This document shows, piece after piece, positions 22,663 to 34,140 of a stretch of 64,000 nucleotides of DNA. Where the stretch lies: the NCBI GenBank assembly GCA_026008535.1, contig BRKX01000007.1:52813001-52877000 (forward strand), given 5' to 3'. Source of the DNA: Perilla frutescens. Its lineage: Eukaryota; Streptophyta; Magnoliopsida; Lamiales; Lamiaceae. Below the pieces are notes generated by a model that saw nothing but the letters and a program-made list of their open reading frames with translations, was not told the DNA's origin and did no database searches. The position numbers and the translations under genes were made by a program. The first letter of the stretch is position 1, and each line of letters starts with the position of its first letter.

Positions 22663-25500
22663 GAAGAGTTCAAATAAGAACTCTTCCTACATATGGGAAC
22701 TAGGAACTCATCTAGTCCCTCCATGACTTAGATATTGATGGCTATAATTCAGTCAAATTTTGGTCAAATGGAAAGTGACATACTTGTAATTATTAACAAC
22801 TTTAAGTAAAAAAAGGGTATTATAGTAATTCAATAATTCTTATGTTTTGAAACATTTCTTTCTCTCCTTTCTTCCTTTGTTTCTCTCGTACACCTTTTTT
22901 TTTCCTCTTATCCATTTCTCTCTTTTTTCTCCCATCCTCTCTCTATCCTCTCTTCTCTCTCTCTTACCCCGTCTCTTTCTCGTCTCTCTTTTTCTATTTT
23001 TTGTAAAGCATTTAGCAGACACAAATTGTAAAATATTATGATAATTATTATTAATTTATTAAAATAATAAAATCTTATACCTATAAATATATATATAAGG
23101 TTAAAAAGGATTTTTTCTTATTTGCAAAATCGAAATCGATATTGCTGGTTCATACATGACTTTGAATTCTTGATGATTTTTTTTTTTAATTTGATGCTCA
23201 TATGCGAATTTTGAATTTTTAGGGTTGTTTGATTTGTTTGTAGACATTATTATTACTTTAGGATTAAATGTTATTTTTTGTGTAAATCATCCGAATTAAA
23301 TTTTTACATTATTTCATCTTCTTGATATAATGTTGTTGATTCATGTAATCATCTTTTTTAATTATCTCGCACATTGTATTCAATTCTGATTTAGGTATTA
23401 TTTTCATTTTTTCGTTGATGATTTTGTTATTAGTTATAGTTCATGCTAAAATGACATGTACAAAATGCTGGAATGGTTCATATTATGTGTTTTTTTACTA
23501 ATAATGATGATTTTAGGGTTCATATTATTCCAATTAGAATTTATTTCATAAATTATGTGTTTTTTTTACTCTCATGCAATTTCGTCAAATGAAAGCAATA
23601 TGATGTTAATATAAACATATTTACATGCTATTATGAACATATATCTAAGCTAAAATGAACGAACAACACAAATGTTATTATGGGTATATATATTTACATG
23701 TTATTCTCATTCAATTTCGGCATGCTACAATGAAAGAAATATAATGCTAATATGAACATATCACAATCCTAAAATGAATGAACAACACATATAATTAATA
23801 TCATGAATAAGTTTACATGATATTCTCATGCAATTTTATCATGCCAAATGAAAGGAATAATATATCAAATTAAAGTTTTTTTTTCCATGCTATTTTATTT
23901 AAGATTTTTGAATACATTTATTTATCTGAAGAAATATGGATGAAAAATACAAAATATTAATTTTTAAGGTTTATTTAATTTCAGTTAGGATTTATTCCAT
24001 TCAATTAGTGTTTATTTCATCAAAGTTACGGTTTATTCCACCACAATTAGGGTTTAGTTACATCACAATTAGGTGTTATATATGATAATTCAATAATTAT
24101 TATGTTTTTTATTCTCATGTGATTTCATCACGCTAAAATAAAAATAATCTGATGTAATATGAATATATAACAATGCTAAAACGAACAAACAACACATGTT
24201 ATTTAGAATACATTTACATGTTATTCTCATGCTAAAATGCCATATACATCATGTTAATAAGAGAGTAGTTTCTGACTAAAATGTTATGAATGCAATATTT
24301 TTCATATAATATATCAAATTAAGATTTTTCATTCTCGTTTATTTAATATGTTGCATGTCTCTGGTAGTCCGAATAAAATATGGATGAAAAATCTAAAATG
24401 TTCGTTTTTAGGGTTTATTTCAACCCAATTAGGGTTAATTTCATTCCTAGGGTTTATTTCATTCTAATTGGGGTTTTAGAATTTCTATAAAAAACCACTT
24501 TAATGCTGGAAAGTATCACTTCTAATTTTATTCGAGTTCCCATAAGGCCTTTTGAAATGTCATATGCATCATTCTAATGTGAGAGTAGTTTAACGTTAAA
24601 TGTGATAAATGCAATGCTAATATGAGTTATATGTCAAGGTAAAATGTTATATACATATATATATATATATATGTATATATATATCATGCTGGAATGGATC
24701 ATAGTTCATGCTAAAATGCTATGAATTATGCTGATATTTATAATATCATTCAAATTTATTTCTGACATGTGTGATAAATGGTGCTGGTGTGAGTTATATG
24801 TTGGATAAATTTCACAATAAACTGAAAGTCTTATATTAAACAACAATAACTTCACCAACATTAAAACGTAATATAGATATGCAATATCATGCTAAAATAT
24901 CTTATACACTATTCTAATGGGAGAATAGTTTAATGCTACAAATTCATAAACGCAATGTTTTTCATATAATATATCAAATTACAACTTTTTCATACAAGTT
25001 CATTTAAGATCTCACATGGCATTGTTTATCCAAAGAAATACAAAAGAAAAATATAAAATATTCATTTTTAGGACTTATTTTATTTTAGTTAATATTCATT
25101 ATACCCCAATTGGGGTTTATTTCATAATTTATGTGTTATCTTATTTTCATGCAATTTAGTCAAATGAAAGTAATATGATGTTAATATGAACATATTTGCA
25201 TGTTGTTATTAATATATATCTATGCTAAAATAAATGAACAACACAAATGTTATTACGATTATATTTACATGTTATTTTCATGCAACTTCTTCATGCTAAA
25301 ATGAAAGCAATATAATGCTAATATGAACATATCGCAATGCTAAAATGAACAAACAACACATATAATTAATATTATGAGTAAATTTACATGTTATTCTCAT
25401 GTAATTTTATTATGATAAAATGAAAGGAATATAATATATCAAATTAAAGCTTTTTTCTGTACTTTAATTTAAGATCTCGAATACATATGCTAAAATGCTA
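22661..25500 (+). mobile_element. Element D, long non-autonomous element, right end lost
   Basis: Opens with a perfect hairpin GGAAGAGTTC/GAACTCTTCC (22662-22687) and then GGGAACTAGGAACTCATCTAG, matching the start of the element at 55461 (GGTAGGAACTAGGAACCAATTC). The interior is AT-rich with dispersed repeats of GCTAAAATGAA, ACAACACA and CAATTAGGGTTTATTTCA; the stretches at 23570-23900 and 25130-25450 are near-duplicates. Noncoding. It stops where gypsy sequence begins. Confidence 0.6.
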
Positions 25501-25517
25501 TATAAGTTGATGAAGCC

Positions 25518-25718
25518 ATGCAAGGCATTGAAGGCCTTGAACCTGAGCTGCAATTCAAAGGGCCAATGACGCGACTTCGAATGAAGAAATTGCAAGGTTA
25601 TCTACAAGTGTTGATTCGCAAGAAGTTCGAAGAATTGGAAGATGCGAAGCACAGCCATATGTTAGTTAATTTATTAACTAATGAAGATCAAGATCACACC
25701 ATGGAGAATATAACTTGA
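25518..25718 (+). pseudogene. C-terminal tail of a Ty3/gypsy polyprotein
   Basis: A 66-codon ORF with GPMTRLRMKKLQGYLQ followed by a charged helix, matching the conserved GPMTR(S/A)R-KKL tail found after integrase in plant gypsy polyproteins. Nothing of RT, RNase H or integrase lies upstream, where element D sequence begins, so only the tail remains. It leads directly into an LTR-like region. The ATG is incidental: the true protein would have started kilobases upstream. Confidence 0.7.
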
Positions 25719-26816
25719 AGAGTTGAAGAAGAGAGCAAGAAGAAGTGCACATGTGCATGAAGGAGTCGACGTGCATAGAGCTGTTTTTCGGCCCTTAGTC
25801 CAATTAATTAAGGGTTGATTTTTATCTAGACTATAGTATTTATTTAATTAATTTAGACTATAGTTTAGATCAGTTTTTTTATTTAATTTTATGTGTAATT
25901 TTCGTTCATGATAGTATAAGTTTGACTAGAATTGTATTTAAGGCAATTTCTTACCTTGAATATAATTCTAGTTTAGGTATTTTTATAGTATAGTTAGAGA
26001 TCCTTTTTGGATCAGATTTCTAGGCCTTTTTTATTCATTATTTTCGTGCATTATATGTCCTATAAATAGGGGAACCATATTACATTGATATTTTAGACAT
26101 TATTGATTAAATTTGCCTTTGCATTTAATTTGTGTCTCAACCGTTTAAAGCTTTTGATTATTTTCTTGAAAATACTCATTCTTGAAGCCTAGCAAACTTT
26201 GAGTCTTAATTCCAAGGGAACATTCTAAGTCACATGAGGAATTAGGGTGAACTCGCTACGAAGAACAACTTAGAGATTCATTTTCGTCATACAAGATACG
26301 CCGGGGATTAATCGGGTTGCAATTCACAATACTATCATCTTCGTTCTTCATCAATCGATGTCCTACATCAACCATCCACGTCCGTGACACCTTCAAGCCA
26401 CCAAGACCTGATCATGTGTTGATCATAAGGGTTAGAACTCCATATGTGTTCAGATCATCATGTTTTACATCTATACCGTAAGACCTTCGAACCATTATCA
26501 TATCCTATCTTCCCTAGCCATTCTTAACCCATAATTCACGTCCCAAATACCACCAACTTCCAGCCATACTTCTCGTCCTAAAACAGCCCCTTTCTTGTTG
26601 GATTTGTGTTCCATTTTTGTGTCGTAGTCTAAATGTCGTAATTAGGTCTAGTTTCTTCGTTTATATTAGTTCGAGTCTTGTTCTTATTATTTCAGTTTAT
26701 TTTCGGTTAATTGAGCATTAGAGTAGGATTGAGTCTTTCCATAGTTGACATGTTCGTTCCTAGAAGTCTTCCGCGCGTTCTCATATCCTGTACAAATTAT
26801 CCGGGTTACATCATAA
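25719..26816 (+). repeat. Gypsy LTR following the pol tail
   Basis: A promoter-like CCTATAAATAGGGG lies at 26050-26063, with a leader after it. Immediately downstream is a primer-binding-site-like sequence. LTR ends are approximate because there is no second copy. Confidence 0.5.
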
Positions 26817-26832
26817 ATTTAGCATCAGAGCC
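26817..26832 (+). other. Degenerate primer-binding site (initiator tRNA-Met type)
   Basis: TTTAGCATCAGAGCC resembles the TGGTATCAGAGC primer-binding site after the 5' LTR of most plant LTR elements, and is followed by CACGTCAGCTCTGCTGG as in gypsy leaders. It lies on the far side of the LTR from the pol tail. Confidence 0.45.
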
Positions 26833-26917
26833 ACGTCAGCTCTGCTGGTTGTGGTTCAATCCTACGTGTCAATTTATTGCTTATGTGTCAGTTGACGTGT
26901 CTATCGAGTTGTAATAG

Positions 26918-27399
26918 TTAGTGTTCAGTTGACATAGTCATTATATAACTTAGTTTTCCATTGTCGCCACTTTGAATTTGCAGATTCCAAACATCCAGAC
27001 TTCCATTTTTCATTAACTTTGTACAATAACTAATAAAAAATGAATATAGACAAGTTAGGATTAAAATAAATATAATGTCATAAACAGTAACATTATTCCA
27101 TATACTTACATTCACATGTTCCCATATGTTGTCCTTCACGTCTTTTGGCACATCTTTCCATGTCTTATAACTTATCTTTACCTGTTGTCGAGCAAGAAGA
27201 CCGATATAGCTTTGCATTTTAGATGCTACCAGACCAACCGACTATCCATATTTATTAAAATAAACCTCATCTTTGAGCCCTTTAGCCTTTCGAATAGCAA
27301 GGTTATTCAAGCACACCTTTCCCCTATTCGATTTTGATGATTTCGAAGATTGTGTGCCTTTGGAATCCACCCCAGTGTCATCACTCTCATTTGAAGCCA
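26918..27399 (-). pseudogene. Second CACTA ORF (plant En/Spm transposase, Ptta-like), truncated
   Basis: From an ATG at 27399 the minus strand reads a Ser/Asp/Lys-rich leader, then CLNNLAIRKAKGLKDEV, then after an in-frame TAG (NKYG-stop-SVG) a stretch GLLARQQVKISYKTWKDVP followed by KDVKDNIWEHVN. The last part matches the start of the plant transposase family (Ptta/En/Spm) that binds CACTA subterminal repeats. A GTAAGTAT-type donor follows at about 27110, and no further exon is recognisable before sequence unrelated to CACTA. Truncated and inactive. Confidence 0.65.
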
Positions 27400-27565
27400 T
27401 AAAATTGCCACAAAGTCACCACAAAACCTATAGAAAAAAAAACTCGATTAGTTTATAAAAATATAAACATAACTGTACCAAAATAATCAAATGCAATAAG
27501 CATTCCAAAAAAATATAAACATATAAACAAAATAGTAATATGCAAATTCTTGAAGTCTACTAAAT

Positions 27566-30500
27566 TTAATTCTTTTCATTGTCAACCCAAGTTCCATCAC
27601 AATCTTCACGCACACATGATGGTTCATTTGCATCTCTTTCATCATTTATATTCATTGTCGGAATTCCCTTAGTAAAACAATGATGATGGAGAGCAATGTC
27701 TCTCAAGTCTCCTTCATCAACATACTCTTTACTGGAACATGAAAGCACAATAGACCATGAAGGATCCTCAGAGTCTTCAACATAGAAAACTTGTGTGGCT
27801 TGACTTCCCAAAATAAATGAATCGTCTTTGTACCCTATTTTGTTTAAATTGACTAATGTAAAGTCAAGGTCTTGATCTATTTTGACACCACTAGTATCCT
27901 CAATCCAGTTACATTTAAATACTACAACTCGAAAGGTATAGTAATCGAGCTCCCATATTTCCTCAATTGTTCCATAAAATACCATGTCTTCCAAAACTGG
28001 ATTCTTGTCCTTTGCGCTTGCAACTTGCATTGTTTTGGCAACTATAGAGACTCCAGAATTTTGAACAACCCGAAGATCATCGTGTTGTTTTGTGTGAAAG
28101 GTAACAACATTAATCATGTAACTCTGGTACGCTAAAACTGTTTTACTAGGTCCATGCGGCATTCTCTTTAACTTTTCTGATATTTGACTTGTAGAATGTG
28201 CTGATGTAGCTACAGATGTAGTTGCAAGCTATAAAAAATAATTAAAATTAATATTTGGTTAATTTTCAGGTCATTAATCATTATAATATATATTTCTTAT
28301 GTAACTTACACGCTTACGAAGCCAACCAATAAATGATTTGTTATGTTCCTCTTGTAGCCTCTTTTGAAACTTAGCAAGGGCAGGAAATGCAACTTTCAAA
28401 TGTGTCTTGTGTTCCCTATATATTAATATGATTTATCACCATGTAAATGAATAAACTATGAAATAAAAATTCAATGAGTTTGGAGAGTGTACTCGCTGTA
28501 AGGATCAATCTCTAGATCATTTGTCAATACATAGAGATGCGCCTGATTCCACTCATCATCATTAATTGTCTTCAATTGAAATCTTGATAATGTCTTTGTC
28601 CGATCTGCTTGAAGATTATTCTTTGAGATTCCAATTGTATGAACATTAGATAAGTAGTCTGCCCAAAATTCAACCGCCTCTTCAGCAACATAGCATTCAG
28701 CAACACATCCCTCGGGTCGATTACGATTGTGTACGTATCCTTTTAAGATTTTCATAAATCTTTCAAATGGGTACATCCATCTATACCAAACTGGACCACA
28801 CAACTTTACCTCCCGCACAAGATGGACTACCAAATGCATCATTATATCAAAGAATGATGGGGGAAAATGCTTTTCAAGGAGGCATAATGTTATCACAACA
28901 TCACTTTGAATTTCATCTAACTTTGACACATCAATAACTTTGTTACATATCACATTGAAGAAAAAACACAACCTAGTTATCGTATATTTGACATTTTTGG
29001 GTAAGACACCGTGAATGGCAACTGGAAGAAATTGTTGCATCAAAATGTGATAATCATGAGACTTAAGGCCGAGAAGTTTCAAATCATTGATTGATACCAG
29101 ATTGGCTATATTAGATGAATAGCATATGGGAACCTTCATTCTAGACAAAGAGTTGCATACTTTTCTTTTCTCTTCTTTACTTAATGTATAGAAAGCGGCC
29201 GGTAAAAATGTTCGCTTTTCCCCTACATCAGGTGCGAACTCTTTCCGCACACCCATCTTGAGCACATCTAGCCTAGCTGCAACTCCATCCTTTGTCTTTC
29301 CCCGAATTTCAAGTAATGTACCAATAAGACTTTCACAAACATTTTTCTCAATATGCATCACATCAAGCACATGACGCACATGTAAATGTTCCCAATACAC
29401 AAGATCAAAGAATATTGATTTCTTCTTCCAACATGATTTACCATCGTCCTTCTTTGTTGATTTTCTCACCTTCATTTTCCCCCAAGAAAAATTAATGTTC
29501 TTAACTCTTTCAAAGACCTCATGACCAAATAATGGTCTTGGGACAGATCGTAACTCTTGTAGACCATCGAAAGCTTTCTTTTGTCTTCGATAAGGATGAT
29601 ATCTGGGTAGAAATCTTCTATGGCCTGTATAAGACATTTTCTTGCCATGCTCCAACCATTGAGCACATGTGTTTTCACCACATATAGGGCATGCAAGATA
29701 TCCTTTTACACAATATCCTGATAAATTCCCATATGCGGGAAAATCATTAATTGTCCATAGCAGAACAGCTTTGAGCATGAAGCTTTCTTGTTGGTAAGCA
29801 TCATATGCTTGGACTCCTGTATCCCATAACTTCTTTAGATCATCAATCAATGGTGCTAGATAGACATCTATATCATTTCCCAGTTGTTTAGGCCCAGATA
29901 TTAGTAACGTCAGCATCATGAATTTTCTCTTCATACATAACCCAGGAGAAAAATTGTATGTGATTAGTACAAATGGCCAACAACTATATGAAGAACTCAT
30001 TGTACTGTGTGGATTGATGCCATCAGCAGATAATGCCAATCTAAGATTTCGATGCGTAGAAGCAAACTCTGGCTATTTGTTGTCCACTAATCTCCATGCT
30101 GGTGCATCGGCAGGATGGCGTAGATACCCATCACGACTTCTTTTATCATGATGCCAAGTCAGCTCTTTAGCTATTTCCTTATTTTGAAACATTCTCAAAA
30201 ATCTTGGTATAGGTGGGAAGTACCACAAGACCTTTGCAGGAACTCCAACATTTAACTTATTCATTCTGCCAACTTTCCATCTTGATAACCCACATGTAGG
30301 ACATGTGTCATAGTTCTCATACATCTTTCTAAATAGAATGCAATCGTTGGGGCAAGCATGGATTTTCTCATAACTCATCCCCAAGGTGGATAAACTTTTC
30401 TTTGCATCATATAGAGATAAAGGTAACTCATTGCAATCTAGAAGCATTTCTCCTAATAAAGCCAACAACTCAGTAAAGCTATTATCGCTCCATCCGTACT

Positions 30501-30951
30501 TTGCCTTCAAGTTGTACAGCTTTACAATTGCTGTTAACTTTGTGAATTTTCCATTACCAGGATATAGGGGCTTGTCAGCATCTTCAAGTAACTTCATAAA
30601 TTTAGTTGGATTCTCTTGAAATGTTTGATACACATCACGAACCATATCAATAGGATCATCTTCCTCATATTGATAACCTACCTCCATTTTATCTAAGTTA
30701 TTCACTATGTTTGCAAGCCCCATTTTCTCCCCATGAAATTTCCATATATTGTATGTTAGATTCATACCATGACAAAATAAATGTGCCCTTATGGTTACTT
30801 CATTTTTCTTTTTCAAATTACCACATTTTGCACAGGGATATGGTATTTAGTTAGAATCTCTCGCATTCTGCAGTGCAAATTTTAGAAAATATTCTACCCC
30901 ATCTTCATACTCACGAGATAATCTATTCTTGGACATCCACTATTTATCCAT
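27566..30951 (-). pseudogene. TNP2-type CACTA transposase, three exons, three nonsense codons
   Basis: Exons 30951-28493, 28415-28310 and 28228-27566 join in frame with consensus splice sites into 1076 codons including the stop, a normal size for plant TNP2 proteins. The N-terminus has the transposase-associated domain (MSKNRLSREYEDGVEYF, then the Cys/His group IPYPCAKCGN and AHLFCHGM). The tnp2 core follows (CPNDCILFRKMYE, CPTCGLSRWK, LALSADGINPH, YLACPICGENT, HVLDVMHIEKNVCESLIGTL). A DUF4218 region comes next (LVREVKLCGPVWYRWMYPFE, NRNRPEGC), and DUF4216 in the third exon (NSGVSIVAKTMQVAS, CNWIED, QVFYVED). It would cut and rejoin CACTA ends in the nucleus. Stops at codon 4 (TAG), codon 35 (TAA) and codon 293 (TAG, where relatives have Trp in DNK-W-PEFA) break it. 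Confidence 0.88.
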
Positions 30952-31735
30952 TTTGGATAAAGAATCAATCACCCAACAACGTACCTAAATAATGACAAAT
31001 TATATCTAGTTAATTATAAAATTCTACCAGAACTTGTAATAGGTCTTGGGTTCTAGCGGACATATTAGTCTAGTTAAGTTTTTTTTAGAGATAATCTAGC
31101 TAACTTAAATCTACTACATACATTGAATTAATATAAACAAAGAATAACTTGATTGATTTCTATACAATTAGATCAATAATTGTTCAAGTTATAAACTTAG
31201 TAAATGGATGGATAATATCACAACTTAATAAGAGAAAAAATTAAATTGAAAGCTATAATTTATTAAATATGCTTGTTGCTGAATTGCATGCATCAATAGT
31301 TCTTTCAAAATGCAAAAAGTTTAGATAGTTTTACCACTATCAAAATCCACTTTCTCTCACATTCGGGGTCAAAATCCACTTTCTCTCACAATCTCTGGTA
31401 TAAGGCTTCTCTAACCTGTTAACAAAATTGATACGTTAGTGATCGCGGGTTTACCCTCATTATAAATAAAAAAATGAGGAAAACTGATCAGGGAATCTTC
31501 GTAAATGTGGATCTAAGTTGTGGTGTTTTTTTCCAAATGGCTATATTTTAATTATATGAGTCTCCTTTTTATATAGCAGTATTCATTGTTTGAGTGTTCT
31601 TGATGAGACTAATAGACGTGAAATTGTCATTGATTTTAATAAACTGTAGCGGTATTCATTGTTTGAGTGTTCTGTAAGACGGGAATATGAAGGTAAACAA
31701 ACCTTGACTACAGTTTGGCTGAACTAGGAAATAAG
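30952..31735 (-). other. CACTA internal noncoding region upstream of the transposase
   Basis: AT-rich, no domain recognised; likely 5' leader and intron of the transposase gene. A local duplication around GGTATTCATTGTTTGAGTGTTCT occurs at 31580 and 31654. Confidence 0.5.
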
Positions 31736-31924
31736 ACCTTATTTGTTTAGGTATCTAGCCATTACAATTAGTGCAGCAAACCATGTAAGTGTATCCCAAG
31801 CAACAGATTCAGCAAGGCATTCCTTCCATGTAACTACCCCAGTTATAAGGAGGACGGATAAACCAAGAATCGCAGCAGTAACAACATCCACATTCAGTAC
31901 ACTTCCAAATATCCAGAGCCCCAC
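31736..31924 (-). pseudogene. Captured exon of a plastid dicarboxylate (2-oxoglutarate/malate) translocator gene
   Basis: After a good acceptor (AATATCAG) at 31925 the minus strand reads VGLWIFGSVLNVDVVTAAIL, then GLSVLLITGVVTWKECLAES, then VAWDTLTWFAALIVMARYLN. This closely matches an internal exon of chloroplast-envelope dicarboxylate translocators (DiT family), which exchange 2-oxoglutarate, malate and glutamate in photorespiratory nitrogen metabolism. The expected Tyr after LNK is a stop (TAA), and the donor after it is GG/GTCTT. No flanking exons of that gene were recognised. Only about 63 codons, so it cannot make a transporter; it is cargo of the CACTA element. Confidence 0.8.
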
Positions 31925-32480
31925 CTGATATTCAAAGTAAGAAACATCAACACAAATCATTTTTCAGGGAACACCAATAAATAAGCAGCCAATCTGTGAA
32001 TTCCATGAATAAGAATCAGATCAAAGTTCATCCAAAAATCTACCTTTAACTGAGTAAAGCAGCAACTTGTCTGTCAGCCAAATATAGGATGCAATGTTTT
32101 TTTTATCTTCCAATTTTTGTGATTCCCCAAAGTTCCAGATATTTAAATGTTTTTTTCTTGAATTAGCCCTTCTTTTTTCTAGCTTCAAAAAAATGTACTG
32201 AGAGATTAACTCAGTCTTTCAAGTAATTAAATACTTACTAAAACCCTCAATCATCTCAATGTGAACAATCAAAACATAATCACCAAGCCATCTAGGTATC
32301 AAATAATTATGATTCTTTCCAACTGCTAGAAATAGAATCCATTTATATCCAGTAAATTTAAAGAGCAGAAAATGTAAACATGAACAGAATATCGAAGAAG
32401 TGTGCACCATTAACAGTATACATACAATTTTAGCAACCAGCATACGTTACATGAAGCAAACAACGTTATATGTCAGTGTA
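31925..32480 (-). other. CACTA internal DNA, probably captured intron
   Basis: No exon recognised. It lies on the 5' side of the captured translocator exon and begins with its splice acceptor, so part of it may be the donor gene's intron. Confidence 0.4.
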
Positions 32481-33112
32481 GAGATGAAAGAATACACAAA
32501 AATGCATAGTTTAGGTCAGGGTACTGAATTTTAAATTTTTAACAACTTGTGAAATCACCTTTACACCTGTAGCAGTGACGAGTCGGAAAGCACCTATTCC
32601 AATGACACCTCTACGTCTTGAACACCCAAGCTGCTCTCCAACACCCAATTGCCGACAAACAAGATGCCGAAAAAGATGATGAAGCCGACGAACAAGATGA
32701 TGAAGGCGATTGATGACTAATTTTGCCTCGGGCTCGCTAATTTTGGAGCTGTGTAATGGGAACAAGATTAGGGCTAGCCGCTGCAGAGATGAAAGAATAC
32801 ACAAAAATGCATAGTTTAGGTTAGGGTACTGGATTTTAAATTTTTAACAACTTGTGAACTCACCTTTACGCCTGTAGAAGTGAGGAGTCAGAAAGCGCCT
32901 ATTCCAGTGACGCCTCTGCGTCTTGAACACCCAAGTTTCTCTCGAACATCCAAGCTGCTCTCCAACACCCGATTGCCGACAAACAAGATGCCGAAGAAGA
33001 TGATGAAGCCGATGAAGAAGATAATGAAGGCGATTGAGGGCTAATTTTGCCTCGGGCTCGCTAATTTTGGAGCTATGAAATGGGAAGAAGATTAGGGCTA
33101 GCCGCTCAGATT
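32481..33112 (-). repeat. 305-bp tandem duplication near the CACTA 5' end
   Basis: Two copies start with GAGATGAAAGAATACACAAA at 32481 (copy 1) and 32786 (copy 2 side). Shared blocks are GATTTTAAATTTTTAACAAC, AATTGCCGACAAACAAGATG/GATTGCCGACAAACAAGATG and TTTTGCCTCGGGCTCGCTAA. The second copy has an extra ~24 bp (TTTCTCTCGAACATCCAAG). Minus-strand ORFs of 97 and 101 codons in the two copies have no recognised domain. Confidence 0.85.
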
Positions 33113-33196
33113 TTAGATATATGTTGAATTTCCCCCCCAAAAAAAACACAATTTCTATTAGATATATTTACATATTTGTACTAAAAATTAATAACG

Positions 33197-33262
33197 AAAT
33201 TGGGTGGTGCAGATGGTTAGAGAGGCTTCATTTATTTTCTTCAACTTGGGTTCGAATCCCCT
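33197..33262 (+). other. tRNA-like sequence (possible SINE or tRNA-derived remnant)
   Basis: GGTGGTGCAGATGGTTAGAGAGG resembles a tRNA 5' half with an A box, and GGGTTCGAATCCCC about 35 bases later is a perfect B box with a pairing T stem. I could not close an acceptor stem or a normal anticodon arm, so a functional tRNA is unlikely. Confidence 0.4.
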
Positions 33263-33299
33263 TGAGAACATTTTTTTGGCTTTTCAATATTATTTATTA

Positions 33300-33497
33300 A
33301 TTTTAAATAAATTAAAAGTGCGCTAATAGACAAGGGATCTTCTCTGGTCGTTATCTTAAGAAAATCATACACGCTCATAGACAAGGGGTATTCTCCGACC
33401 CTTGTCTTAAGAAAATAAAAAACACTTGAATAGACAACGGTTTTGTAAAAAAACCGTTGTCTAAGAGCTGTTGTCTATGTCCTTTTTTCTTATAGTG
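33300..33497 (-). repeat. CACTA terminus and subterminal repeats
   Basis: Terminal CACTATAAGAAAA (minus strand, ending 33497) with palindromic subterminal units ACAACGGTTTTGTA/AAAAACCGTTGT and two AGACAAGGG-TTCTC copies at 33325-33405. Such units are the binding sites of the second En/Spm protein. Confidence 0.8.
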
Positions 33498-33900
33498 GAT
33501 GTAAGGTTAGATGACACCAGATGCAAGTTTTAGATTTTCTCATGACCACGATGATACTCTCTGCATGCACACAATACTACACGATCCAACAACACTTGAG
33601 AAATCAACTCCCTACAAACACAATTAAGATATATACATGTGAATTGATCAAGACAATAGAGAAGATGTTGATTTCACTATTGAAAAGATCTGGAAGAAAA
33701 GTGATGCAACCTTCAAGCTTCACATGTTCACTCTATGATGGTCTCTCCAATTGGGTGAAGATCTTCATGACTGATAATGAAAAATATATATAACCCTTGC
33801 TTCAGATCTATGGAACTGCACGTTCGGAAAATGCGCCATGTCTCCATGTTCTTCTCAACTTGAAAACACGCTAAAAAATAAAAGGAGTGGAAAAGGAAGT
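33498..33900. other. Spacer between CACTA elements, no gene recognised
   Basis: A 90-codon + ORF at 33521-33793 is mixed in composition and matches nothing I know. This is probably host or older repeat DNA. The sequence AGT at its right edge is the target duplication of the next element. Confidence 0.4.
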
Positions 33901-34140
33901 CACTACTACAAAAATAGATTAAGACAACACTAGATTGACAACAGTTTTCTGAAAAAACCATTGTAAAGTTTGCAATTACAACGGTTTTTGGCAAATACCG
34001 TTGAGTATGAGCACATTTTTCAAAAAGTTACAACGGCTCATGCAAAACCGTTGTCTTTATTCTTATTAGACAACGGTTCATGCAAAATCGTTGTCTATGT
34101 GTGTATTTTTACAACAATGGTTTTGTAAAAATCGTTGTAA

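Larger units (their letters stand above)
26918..33497 (-). mobile_element. CACTA (En/Spm) transposon, minus strand, left end missing
   Basis: The right end is CACTATAAGAAAAAAGG read on the minus strand from 33497, with ACAACGGTTTT...AAACCGTTGT subterminal palindromes just inside (33420-33470). It contains a TNP2-type transposase pseudogene, a second En/Spm ORF and a captured host exon. The opposite terminus with CACTA was not found; homology stops near 26918, next to the gypsy LTR. The three bases after the right end are GAT. Confidence 0.8.

Noticed and set aside
22840..23041. Highly charged or Phe/Ser/Leu-rich ORFs on both strands
   Set aside because: Produced by a CT/TTTC-rich tract inside element D.
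21218..25500. Elements C and D called as Helitrons
   Set aside because: Terminal hairpins and insertion in TA-rich DNA are suggestive, but inverted ends in B and C and the FAR1-type exon in related E favour a MULE-like origin; no Rep/helicase and no clear TC...CTRR ends were seen.
26711..26914. 67-codon + ORF after the gypsy LTR as a gene
   Set aside because: It spans the LTR end and primer-binding-site region and has no domain.
28727..30619. Several + strand ORFs of 60-77 codons
   Set aside because: Antisense shadows of the TNP2 transposase exons.
33197..33262. Functional tRNA gene
   Set aside because: A and B boxes are present, but no acceptor stem pairs and no anticodon arm is credible; kept only as a tRNA-like remnant.
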